From: Pedobacter sp. MR2016-24
GTDB taxonomy: Bacteria; Bacteroidota; Bacteroidia; Sphingobacteriales; Sphingobacteriaceae
Assembly: GCF_026239655.1 (NCBI RefSeq)
Contig: NZ_JAPIVO010000004.1
Span: 310,001 to 374,000 of the forward strand
DNA length: 64,000 bases
Reading direction: 5' to 3'
The position numbers were made by a program, and so were the translations under genes. Positions within the stretch are counted from its first letter, which is position 1. The number at the start of each line of letters is the position of its first letter. Of the stretch, positions 8,219 through 16,438 are shown one piece after another. The notes beneath the pieces are model-generated. The model saw only the letters and a program-made list of their open reading frames with translations. It searched no databases and was not told where the DNA came from.

Positions 8219-9607
8219 TTACAAGTGGATTACTTCACCATATGCATCAGCAGTGGCTTCCATAATTGCTTCACTCATTGTAGGGTGGGGGTGAACCGCT
8301 TTCAGCATTTCATGACCCGTAGTTTCCAATTTACGTGCTACAACGATCTCAGCAATCATTTCTGTTACGTTTGCACCGATCATATGTGCGCCTAACAGTT
8401 CGCCATATTTAGCGTCATAGATCATTTTGATGAAACCATCCTTTGCACCTGCAGCACTGGCTTTACCAGAAGCTGAAAAAGGGAATTTACCGATTTTCAA
8501 TTCATATCCGGCTGCTTTAGCCGCTTTTTCAGTATAACCTACAGAAGCGATTTCAGGCGTGCAGTAAGTACATCCGGGGATATTGTTATAATCTAAAGGT
8601 TCAGGGTTGTGACCTGCTATTTTCTCTACGCAGATAATGCCTTCCGCAGAAGCAACGTGTGCTAAAGCTTGTCCGCCTACGATATCACCGATAGCATAAT
8701 AACCTTTAACATTGGTATTGTAGAATGGATCTACCACAACTTTACCTTTTTCAGTTTTGATGCCTGTTTCTTCCAGACCAATATTTTCAAGGTTAGCAAC
8801 AACACCAGCGGCAGAAAGAACGATGTCACATTCTATCGTTTGCATACCTGATGCAGTTTTCACCTGAACTTTACAGCCGTTACCGGAAGTATCAACAGAT
8901 TCTACACTTGAGGACGTCATTACTTCGATACCAACTTTTTTAAAGCTGCGCAATAATTGTTTTGAGATGTCTTCATCTTCTACTGGTACGATAGTATCCA
9001 GGAATTCTACCACAGTAACTTTGGTTCCCATGGTCGCATAGAAATAAGCAAATTCTACACCTATAGCTCCAGAACCAACGATAACCATTGATTTAGGTTG
9101 CTCAGGTAAAACCATTGCCTGTCTGTAACCAATTACTTTTTTACCATCTTGTTTTACACTTGGCAATTCTTTCGAACGGCCGCCTGTAGCTAATATGATA
9201 CTGGTTGCAGTCAATTCTTTCTGAGAACCATCTGCACCTTTAATTTCGACTTTGTTTCCTGGTTTAGCTTTACCAGTACCCATAATCACGTCAATTTTGT
9301 TTTTCTTCATTAAAAACTGAACGCCCTTACTCATACCATCAGCTACACCACGACTGCGTTTAATGACAGCGGCGAAATCAGCTTCAGCCGGAGCGGTTTT
9401 GATACCGTATTCAGCTGCATGATTAATGTATTCAAATACCTGAGCACTTTTTAATAAAGCTTTAGTTGGTATACAACCCCAGTTAAGGCATATTCCGCCT
9501 AAAGATTCACGTTCTACAATTGCAGTTTTTAAACCTAATTGTGAAGCTCTGATTGCTGCAACGTATCCGCCTGGACCGCTACCTATTATAATCACATCGT
9601 AGTTCAT
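8219..9607 (-). CDS. lpdA: Dihydrolipoyl dehydrogenase (E3)
   Basis: FAD flavoprotein that reoxidises dihydrolipoamide in the 2-oxoacid dehydrogenase complexes and the glycine cleavage system, reducing NAD+. The 462 aa match the family. FAD motif GSGPGGYVAA is near residue 10; the redox-active disulfide is Cys40/Cys45 in GGICLNWGCIPTK; the NAD-binding motif VGSGAIGVEFA is mid-protein; the C-terminal dimer-interface motif HPHPTMSEAIME supplies the catalytic His/Glu. It is monocistronic, away from its E1/E2 partners, which are not in the window. Confidence 0.96.
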   Translation of the reverse strand: MNYDVIIIGSGPGGYVAAIRASQLGLKTAIVERESLGGICLNWGCIPTKALLKSAQVFEYINHAAEYGIKTAPAEADFAAVIKRSRGVADGMSKGVQFLMKKNKIDVIMGTGKAKPGNKVEIKGADGSQKELTATSIILATGGRSKELPSVKQDGKKVIGYRQAMVLPEQPKSMVIVGSGAIGVEFAYFYATMGTKVTVVEFLDTIVPVEDEDISKQLLRSFKKVGIEVMTSSSVESVDTSGNGCKVQVKTASGMQTIECDIVLSAAGVVANLENIGLEETGIKTEKGKVVVDPFYNTNVKGYYAIGDIVGGQALAHVASAEGIICVEKIAGHNPEPLDYNNIPGCTYCTPEIASVGYTEKAAKAAGYELKIGKFPFSASGKASAAGAKDGFIKMIYDAKYGELLGAHMIGANVTEMIAEIVVARKLETTGHEMLKAVHPHPTMSEAIMEATADAYGEVIHL

Positions 9608-9640
9608 ATCTTTTTAAAGGAAAATTAACTTAGTAAAGCC

Positions 9641-9648
9641 CAAAATTA
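9641..9648 (-). promoter_or_regulatory. Promoter -7 element of lpdA
   Basis: The minus strand reads TAATTTTG, about 33 nt before the lpdA start. Confidence 0.5.
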
Positions 9649-9875
9649 AAAAAAATGTTCGTTAAAACTGCGAATTAGATTTTTGTGCCATTCTTTTATT
9701 GAAATATGATTTAGCAATGTTAAAATCAATTAAAGCATTGAGTCGTCATTCTTTCTAATAATTATCTGGTGAACTGTGGGTTAACCTTATATTATTATTG
9801 TAAAATGTGGATAAATACTTGGGATTATTAACGATTTCTTAACATTGAAAGCTAAAACGTTGCAATATTAATATC

Positions 9876-9883
9876 TACTTTTG
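9876..9883 (+). promoter_or_regulatory. Promoter -7 element of TonB-dependent receptor
   Basis: TACTTTTG matches TAnnTTTG. No well-spaced -33 TTTG is visible. Confidence 0.5.
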
Positions 9884-9952
9884 TGGCTAATTAACTATTA
9901 CAGTCACTAAACGGCTATCGTTTACAACAAAACAACAAATTAATCAAAAAGC

Positions 9953-12900
9953 ATGAAGAAAAGTCTACTATTTAAAATTGTAGTATTAGTTTTCGCGTTC
10001 ATCGGATCATTTATCTCCGTAAATGCACAGATTACAACATCTACAATGACTGGTATGGTTACAGAATCTACCGGTTCACTTCCAGGAGCGAGCGTTAAAG
10101 CTATTCACGTACCTACAGGAACAAAATACACCGTAACAACAAATGCAGAAGGTCGTTTTACCATTCCAAACATGCGCTCTGGCGGTCCTTACAGTGTTGA
10201 AGTTACTTTTATTGGTTATCAGCCACAAAAAGTTGAGGGTATCTACATTAAACTTGGAGAATCTTATCAATTCAATGCTAAATTAAATGATGGTTCTAAT
10301 CAGTTAGAAGAGATTGTTGTTGCTGGTAAACAAGATAAAACGTTTAACAGTAAACATATTGGTGCGGCAACTAACGTAAGCAAAGAACAATTGCAAAATT
10401 TGCCTTCATTATCACGTTCTCTACAAGACTTTACACGTTTAACTCCGCAAGCGAATGGTAACTCTTTTGGTGGTGTGAGTAACAAATTCAATAATATCTC
10501 TATTGATGGTGCTGTAAATAATGATGTATTTGGTTTGACTTCAAATGGTGCTCCGGGTGGTCAGGCTGCTACTCAACCTATTTCTTTGGATGCTATTTCT
10601 GAATTACAGATTGTTGTTGCTCCATTTGATGTTACTAACGGTAACTCAGTTGGTGGTGGTATAAATGCCGTAACCCGTTCAGGTTCAAATACTGTAGAAG
10701 GTTCAGCCTACTTCTTTGGAAGAAATCAGAATACTGTTGGAAAAAGTGTTGACGGTTTAAACACTAAAGCAAGTGATTTCTATAACACTACATATGGTGT
10801 GAGATTAGGTGCTCCAATTATTAAAGATAAATTATTTGTTTTTGTGAGTGCTGAGCTTGGAAGGATTAAAACGCCTACATTATTTAATGTTGGTGAAGGT
10901 AGTCCTCTTTCATTGGCGGATGCACAGACTATAGCAACGACTATTCAGTCACGTTATGGTTATGATGTAGGCGGTTATGGTGAGACCAGTCAACAAACAA
11001 ACAGTGATAAGTTATTTGCGCGTATTGATTGGAATATAAACGATAAAAACCAGTTGACTATCCGCCATAACTACATCAATGCATTTGATGATAAATTAAC
11101 AAGAACTGCAGCAAGATTTGATTTTGCTAATACGGGTTACCGTTTTACTGATAAACAGAACAATACTGTTTTAGAGTTAAGAAGTTCAATTTCTCCTACT
11201 TTATCTAATAATTTGATTATTGGTTATTCAAGAATCAGAGACAGAAGGAAATTTAATGGTGACTTGTTCCCGCAGATCAGAATTAATAGTATTGGTGGAA
11301 ATCCGTCGAATACTGCCTATCTTGGATCTGAAGCCAGTTCAACCGCCAATGAGTTAGATCAGGATGTTTTTGAATTTACTGATAATTTCAAAATATTAGC
11401 TGGTAACCATACATTCACAGTAGGTACTCACAATGAATTCTTTAAATTCAGAAACTTGTTTTTAAATAACTTCGCAGGAAGTTACACTTATTCGAACTTA
11501 AATGATTTCGTAACTAATGCAAAGCCAAACGTTGCAACATCTACCTACTCAATTGTTCCCGGAGAAACAAGACCTTCTGCTGCTTTCAGTGCTGCACAAC
11601 TTGGATTCTATTTCCAGGATGAGATCGAAGCTTTTAAAGGTTTTAAATTGGTTGCTGGGTTACGTGTTGATGTGCCTTTAATGTTTGATAACCCTCCTGC
11701 AAATCCATTAGTTCCTGAGTCTTTCCCAGGTTATACAACTGATCAGGCTCCTTCAGGTCAAATCATGGTATCTCCTCGTTTGAGCTTTAACTGGGATTTA
11801 ACGGGAACAAGATCTATACAAGCAAGGGGTGGTATAGCCTTATTAACTAGTCGTGCTCCATTTGTGTGGTTGTCTAACCAATACACAAATAATGGTATGG
11901 TAAGTGCTCAGGTTAATGCTACTAATAATACTGGTACTTTCATTGCTGATCCTTCCAATCAACAAGCTGCGGGTGGAACGGTAACAAGAACTTACGAGCT
12001 TAACCTTGTAAATAATAACCTGAAATTACCGCAGACTTTGAAAAGCAATCTTGCTTTTGACTTCAAATTGCCAGGCGGTATCTTAGCTACAGCTGAAGGT
12101 ATCTACTCTAAAACAGTAAACAATATTGTTTACCGTAACATTAACCTAAAACCATCTACTGCTACTATTCCTGCTGGTTTAAGTGGAGGTGCTGACAACA
12201 GACCACTATATGCATATCCAACAAATAAGGTGAATTCTACTTTCACAAACGTTCTGCTATTAGATAATACTAATCGTGGTAGAGCTTATACTTTATCTGG
12301 GCAGTTGTCGAAAACATTTGATTTCGGGCTGAGTGTATTTGGTGCTTATACCTATGGAAAATCTGATGATGTCAACTCAGGAGCAAGTAGTACAGCATTA
12401 TCAAACTTCCAGTTTGTTCAGATTGTAGACAATCCAAATGATCCTGCTTTGGCTTACTCAAACTTTGATGTTCGCCATAGAGTGATTGGTAGTTTAAATT
12501 ATGTAGTTAGATATGGCAAACAGAAAGCTTCTGCTACAACTTTCTCTCTGTTCTATGTAGGTAAATCAGGATCTCCATATACTTACTTATATAATGGTGA
12601 CTTAAATCAAGATGGTGCAAACCAGAATGATTTATTATTTGTGCCTCGTAGTCTAAATGATATCAGATTGGCAGTAATACCTGCTGTTGCGCCAAGCGCA
12701 TCTAATCCGGCCGGTTCTCCTGCGGTATCTATTGCTGATCAATGGACAGCTTTAGATAATTATATCAACAGCGATCCTTACCTGAGCAAAATGCGTGGTC
12801 AGTATACCGAGCGTAATGGTGCAAGAATGCCATGGGAACATCAGTTTGATGTAAGAATTATGCAAGATTTAGGAACAGTTTTCAAAGGTTCCAAAAACGC

Positions 12901-13129
12901 ACTTCAATTATCTGTAGATGTTATCAACGTTGGTAACTTACTCAACAAATCATGGGGTAAAACTTATTTTGTAGGTAATAACGCTTCAACACTTGTTACT
13001 TACAACCATGCTAATAATGGTGCCGGTACTTATAACTTCAAAGCTCCGACTGAAGGAACTGCTTATAGTTTCAATACATTTTCTTCAAGATGGCAAGCAC
13101 AAATTGGTGTTAGATACTTATTCAACTAA
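9953..13129 (+). CDS. Oar-like TonB-dependent receptor
   Basis: A 1058-aa outer-membrane protein. It has a signal peptide (cleavage after VNAQ), a carboxypeptidase-regulatory-like beta-sandwich domain at about 27-110 (ending in the transition EEIVVAGK), a plug domain (about 130-240, with SLSRSLQDFTRLTPQ and AVTRSGSNTVEGSAYF), then a long beta-barrel ending in GVRYLFN. This order fits Oar-like receptors of Myxococcus and Bacteroidota, linked to adhesion or uptake of large substrates. No SusD-like partner follows, which argues against a glycan-uptake locus. It is monocistronic, with a strong terminator. Ligand unknown. Confidence 0.9.
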   Translation: MKKSLLFKIVVLVFAFIGSFISVNAQITTSTMTGMVTESTGSLPGASVKAIHVPTGTKYTVTTNAEGRFTIPNMRSGGPYSVEVTFIGYQPQKVEGIYIKLGESYQFNAKLNDGSNQLEEIVVAGKQDKTFNSKHIGAATNVSKEQLQNLPSLSRSLQDFTRLTPQANGNSFGGVSNKFNNISIDGAVNNDVFGLTSNGAPGGQAATQPISLDAISELQIVVAPFDVTNGNSVGGGINAVTRSGSNTVEGSAYFFGRNQNTVGKSVDGLNTKASDFYNTTYGVRLGAPIIKDKLFVFVSAELGRIKTPTLFNVGEGSPLSLADAQTIATTIQSRYGYDVGGYGETSQQTNSDKLFARIDWNINDKNQLTIRHNYINAFDDKLTRTAARFDFANTGYRFTDKQNNTVLELRSSISPTLSNNLIIGYSRIRDRRKFNGDLFPQIRINSIGGNPSNTAYLGSEASSTANELDQDVFEFTDNFKILAGNHTFTVGTHNEFFKFRNLFLNNFAGSYTYSNLNDFVTNAKPNVATSTYSIVPGETRPSAAFSAAQLGFYFQDEIEAFKGFKLVAGLRVDVPLMFDNPPANPLVPESFPGYTTDQAPSGQIMVSPRLSFNWDLTGTRSIQARGGIALLTSRAPFVWLSNQYTNNGMVSAQVNATNNTGTFIADPSNQQAAGGTVTRTYELNLVNNNLKLPQTLKSNLAFDFKLPGGILATAEGIYSKTVNNIVYRNINLKPSTATIPAGLSGGADNRPLYAYPTNKVNSTFTNVLLLDNTNRGRAYTLSGQLSKTFDFGLSVFGAYTYGKSDDVNSGASSTALSNFQFVQIVDNPNDPALAYSNFDVRHRVIGSLNYVVRYGKQKASATTFSLFYVGKSGSPYTYLYNGDLNQDGANQNDLLFVPRSLNDIRLAVIPAVAPSASNPAGSPAVSIADQWTALDNYINSDPYLSKMRGQYTERNGARMPWEHQFDVRIMQDLGTVFKGSKNALQLSVDVINVGNLLNKSWGKTYFVGNNASTLVTYNHANNGAGTYNFKAPTEGTAYSFNTFSSRWQAQIGVRYLFN

Positions 13130-13150
13130 GTTATAATAACCAATTTTTAA

Positions 13151-13185
13151 AAAGGTCCTGCGGAAATTCGCAGGACCTTTTTTTT
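13151..13185 (+). terminator. Rho-independent terminator of receptor gene
   Basis: A 12-bp perfect stem (13151-13162 with 13169-13180, AAAGGTCCTGCG), 6-nt loop, then a run of T. Confidence 0.92.
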
Positions 13186-13222
13186 GCTTAATCCATAACA
13201 GAAATGTGACACGCATCACCTT

Positions 13223-13252
13223 TTTGTCATATTGACTTAAACACTATTTTCG
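13223..13252 (+). promoter_or_regulatory. Probable promoter of tetR-RND operon
   Basis: TTTG (13223-13226), an 18-nt spacer, then TATTTTCG (13245-13252), one mismatch from TAnnTTTG. It predicts a ~29-nt leader before ATG 13282. Confidence 0.5.
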
Positions 13253-13281
13253 TCAGTTTATTTTCTGTTTATTTGTACCGA

Positions 13282-13866
13282 ATGAACGTTCAATTAGAAG
13301 ATACATGCGGAAAAAGAGAGGCTGTTTTAAACAGTACGCTCTCCCTATTGCGTAAGCATGGTTTCCATGGTACGCCAATGAGCCAGATTGCAAAACATGC
13401 AAGCGTGGCAGCTGGTACAATTTATCACTATTTTGAATCCAAGGATGCGCTGATCTTAGAACTGTACGTTCACGTTAAGAACAAGCTGGCGCTGGCAGTA
13501 ATGGCAGGAGATGATGAGCATCAAACTTACAAGGAGCGGTTCTTCAACTGCATGCTGAATCAGTACAATTTTTATATTGAAAATGAAGATTCTCTCGTTT
13601 TTCTGGAACAATATGTGAATTCACCTTATGCTAACCAGCACCCCGAAATTGATAGCCAACTGTTTGTAGATAAAGTGATTAGTTTTTTTAAATATGGCAT
13701 AGAAAATGCTTATTTCAAAAATATTGATTCCCGCTTATTGGCGCCTACAATAAAAGGCACATTAGTGGCTGCAGCTTACTTTCAATTGTCACAGCATATG
13801 GTCTTTTCAAAAGATGATATCATAGAAGTGATTAATGTGATCTGGGATGGTATAAAGAAACAATAA
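13282..13866 (+). CDS. TetR/AcrR-family repressor of adjacent RND pump
   Basis: A 194-aa transcriptional regulator. I chose ATG 13282 (MNVQLEDTC) over an upstream TTG at 13273. The N-terminal HTH is clear: AVLNSTLSLLRKHGFHGTPM, then IAKHASVAAGTIYHYFESKD with the signature TIYHYF. The C-terminal ligand-binding domain is divergent, as usual. It sits 33 nt before a TolC gene and heads the efflux operon, the standard position for a local repressor released by a pump substrate. A perfect palindrome overlaps its own start codon, suggesting autoregulation. Inducer unknown. Confidence 0.88.
   Translation: MNVQLEDTCGKREAVLNSTLSLLRKHGFHGTPMSQIAKHASVAAGTIYHYFESKDALILELYVHVKNKLALAVMAGDDEHQTYKERFFNCMLNQYNFYIENEDSLVFLEQYVNSPYANQHPEIDSQLFVDKVISFFKYGIENAYFKNIDSRLLAPTIKGTLVAAAYFQLSQHMVFSKDDIIEVINVIWDGIKKQ
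13283..13292. promoter_or_regulatory. Palindrome TGAACGTTCA at tetR start, candidate operator
   Basis: A perfect 10-bp palindrome beginning at the second base of the tetR ATG. GAAC/GTTC half-sites are common in operators of TetR-family efflux repressors. Placement just downstream of the promoter would let the repressor block its own operon. This is inference from position and form. Confidence 0.5.
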
Positions 13867-13899
13867 TAAATATGCAAACTCAATACCCTTAATATATAT

Positions 13900-15252
13900 A
13901 TGAAAATTTCCAATTTAGTTTTAACGATGCTCTCCTGTGTATCGGTCCTTCTGCCAGGATCTTTATATGCACAGACTACAGTAAGGGAGCAGCTCACGCT
14001 AAGCAATGCTACTTTACAGGAATGCATTGATTATGCTTTGAGTAACAAACCGGGCGTACGACAATCAGTTATTGATGAAGAAATCGGCGAAAGAGATATT
14101 AAATCGGCCCTGTCAGGCTGGTTACCTCAGATCAACGGTAATGGTACCTTCAATCATAATTTCAAGCAGCAGACGCAGGTGCTCACAACAAATGGTGTAA
14201 GCTCTTTCCTTACATTTGGTGCCAAGAATACTTCAGCGTTTGTTTTGCAGGCTGACCAGCAGTTTTTAAATGCAGGTTTGATACAGGCATCTAAAACGGC
14301 AAAATACTTCAGACAGCAGTATAAGCAGAACACGGAGAATGTTAAAATCAACACTGTTGTTGATGTAAGCAAGGCTTTCTATGACATCTTAACCAGCAAA
14401 GAGCAACTGAACATCATTGCTGAAAATATAACGCGACTTGAAAAACAGTTCAAAGATGCAAATGCACAGTATGAGGCTGGTTTGGTTGATAAAACAGATT
14501 TTCAAAGGGCACAAATCAGCCTGAGCAATTCAAAAGCAGATTTGAAGAGAACTACTGAACTGTTAAAATACAAATATGCTTACTTAAGGGAACTGATCGG
14601 TTATACTGCCAATAAAGAGTTTGGATTGTCTTATAACAAAGATGATATGGAGAATGAAGTATCAGTTGACACGAACCAGATGGTAGCCTATCAGGATCGT
14701 GTTGAATACCGTTTACTGGAAACTCAAAGACAGTTGCAACGTATCAATACCAGTTATAATAAATGGTCTTATGTGCCAAGTCTTTCTGGCTTCTATAATT
14801 ATGGCTTCAATTACCAGAATCAGGAATTGGGCTCTTTGTATGACCGGAACTTTCCGAGTTCGGTCATCGGACTAAAACTTACGGTCCCTATTTTTCTTGG
14901 TGGAAAACGTACTCAGGAAATCAAAAAAGCACAACTGCAGGAACGAAGAGTTGAATTAGATATTGAAAATACCAAAAATCAGATCAATACGCAATACGAG
15001 CAGGCAATGGCTACTTATAAAGCTAATCTGAACGATTTAAATACTTCAAAGGCCAATGTTGAAATTTCAAAACAAGTATATAATACGATCAAACTTCAAT
15101 ATGATGAAGGTATCAAAACATATCTTGATCTGACTACAGCAGAAACTGACCTTCGTACCACCCAAATTAATTATCTCAATTCCCTTTACAGTTTGCTGTC
15201 ATCAAAATTAGACGTTAAACAAGCATTAGGAACAATCACAGTAAACCCATAA
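13900..15252 (+). CDS. TolC-family outer-membrane efflux channel
   Basis: Outer-membrane/periplasmic tunnel subunit of the tripartite RND pump. The 450 aa include a signal peptide (LLPGSLYAQ) and two OEP repeats rich in long amphipathic helices (about 45-230 and 270-440) with characteristic Asn/Gln/Ala heptads; the family motif region DLTTAETDLRTTQINYLNSL lies near the C-terminus. It lacks the lipobox of OprM-type channels. Cotranscribed with the repressor upstream and the adaptor 6 nt downstream. Confidence 0.93.
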   Translation: MKISNLVLTMLSCVSVLLPGSLYAQTTVREQLTLSNATLQECIDYALSNKPGVRQSVIDEEIGERDIKSALSGWLPQINGNGTFNHNFKQQTQVLTTNGVSSFLTFGAKNTSAFVLQADQQFLNAGLIQASKTAKYFRQQYKQNTENVKINTVVDVSKAFYDILTSKEQLNIIAENITRLEKQFKDANAQYEAGLVDKTDFQRAQISLSNSKADLKRTTELLKYKYAYLRELIGYTANKEFGLSYNKDDMENEVSVDTNQMVAYQDRVEYRLLETQRQLQRINTSYNKWSYVPSLSGFYNYGFNYQNQELGSLYDRNFPSSVIGLKLTVPIFLGGKRTQEIKKAQLQERRVELDIENTKNQINTQYEQAMATYKANLNDLNTSKANVEISKQVYNTIKLQYDEGIKTYLDLTTAETDLRTTQINYLNSLYSLLSSKLDVKQALGTITVNP

Positions 15253-15258
15253 CCCGCC

Positions 15259-16416
15259 ATGAACATTAATTATATAAAATTCGGAATCGCTATTATCAGC
15301 GCTACAACTTTAGCTTCCTGCGGAGGACAACAGGCACCTCAGCAAGGTCCCCCTCCAGCTACTCCTGTAACTACTTATACGGTGGCAGACCAGCCAGTAA
15401 CAACGGTAGATTCTTATCCCGGTGTTGTAGTTGCATTAAATGAAGTTGAATTACGTGCTCAGGTTGGCGGATATGTAACTGCTATTTATGTTAAAGATGG
15501 TCAGTCTGTAACTAAAGGCCAGAAATTATATGAAATTGACCGTACAAAATATCAGGCTGCTTATAATGCAGCGAAAGCTGATGTGAATGTAGCTAAAGCT
15601 AATCGGGATAAGACTAAAAAAGATGCAGATCGTTATACTAAATTAGCTGAACAGGACGCTGTGGCTAAACAACGTGTTGATTATGCTTTAACAGATTTGG
15701 CAAATGCGGAATCTCAGGTGGCTGCAGCACAAGCTTCACTTGCTTCTGCCGCTAATGATTTACAGCGTGCTACAGTAGTTTCTCCGTTAACTGGAACGAT
15801 TGGTATTTCTCAGATCAGATTAGGTGCATTCGCATCTCCGGGAACTACGGTTTTGAACACGGTTTCTACAAACAATCCGATTGCCGTAGATATTCCTGTT
15901 AGCCAGGCTGATATTCAACGTTTTGTTAGATTACAAAATGATCCTTCAGCTGTTAAGGATTCTTTGTTCAGCATTCAATTGCAGGACAATAGTATTTACA
16001 GACGTCAGGGGCGCATTGTAGCAATTGACCGTGCTGTTGATCCGCAAACAGGTACGATTAAAATAAGAATCAGTTACCCGAATGAAGGTGGTAAACTCAT
16101 TTCAGGAATGAATGTAAACCTGAAAGTGTTGAATAAAGAGATCGGCAATCAACTGGTTATTCCTTATAAAGCAGTTACTGAACAGCTGGGTGAATTCAAC
16201 GTATTTGTTGTTGGCGATAGCAGTAAAGCTGTACCAAGAGTAATCAAAGTAGGTAAACAGGTTGATCAGAATATTGTAGTAACAACAGGCTTGAAAAAAG
16301 GTGAAGTTATTGTGGTTGAAGGTGTACAGAACGTAAGACCGGGTGCAGTTGTACAGGCAGGATCTGTAGAAGCAGCAAACGGACAGCAGCCAGCAGCGGC
16401 AGCAGCAAAGAAATAG
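15259..16416 (+). CDS. RND efflux periplasmic adaptor (MFP) lipoprotein
   Basis: Membrane fusion protein joining the inner-membrane RND pump to the TolC channel. The 385 aa begin with a signal peptide and lipobox LASCG (Cys20). A lipoyl/barrel-sandwich half (LRAQVGGYVTAIYVKDGQSV) is followed by an alpha-hairpin (about 105-170), the second lipoyl half with the hallmark VVSPLTGTIG, then beta-barrel and membrane-proximal domains. The C-terminus is Gln/Ala-rich. Part of the tetR-tolC-MFP-RND unit. Confidence 0.95.
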   Translation: MNINYIKFGIAIISATTLASCGGQQAPQQGPPPATPVTTYTVADQPVTTVDSYPGVVVALNEVELRAQVGGYVTAIYVKDGQSVTKGQKLYEIDRTKYQAAYNAAKADVNVAKANRDKTKKDADRYTKLAEQDAVAKQRVDYALTDLANAESQVAAAQASLASAANDLQRATVVSPLTGTIGISQIRLGAFASPGTTVLNTVSTNNPIAVDIPVSQADIQRFVRLQNDPSAVKDSLFSIQLQDNSIYRRQGRIVAIDRAVDPQTGTIKIRISYPNEGGKLISGMNVNLKVLNKEIGNQLVIPYKAVTEQLGEFNVFVVGDSSKAVPRVIKVGKQVDQNIVVTTGLKKGEVIVVEGVQNVRPGAVVQAGSVEAANGQQPAAAAAKK

Positions 16417-16438
16417 TTATTATAAGAAATTCAAACAT

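Larger units (their letters stand above)
9608..9952. other. Divergent intergenic region, lpdA / TonB-dependent receptor
   Basis: A 345-bp AT-rich gap. On the minus strand, TAATTTTG (9641-9648) fits the lpdA -7 element. On the plus strand, TACTTTTG (9876-9883) fits the receptor -7 element, giving a ~69-nt leader. A perfect DnaA-box match in reverse (TGTGGATAA, 9806-9814) and a degenerate one (from 9775) lie in the middle. No ORF or RNA gene recognised. Confidence 0.5.
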
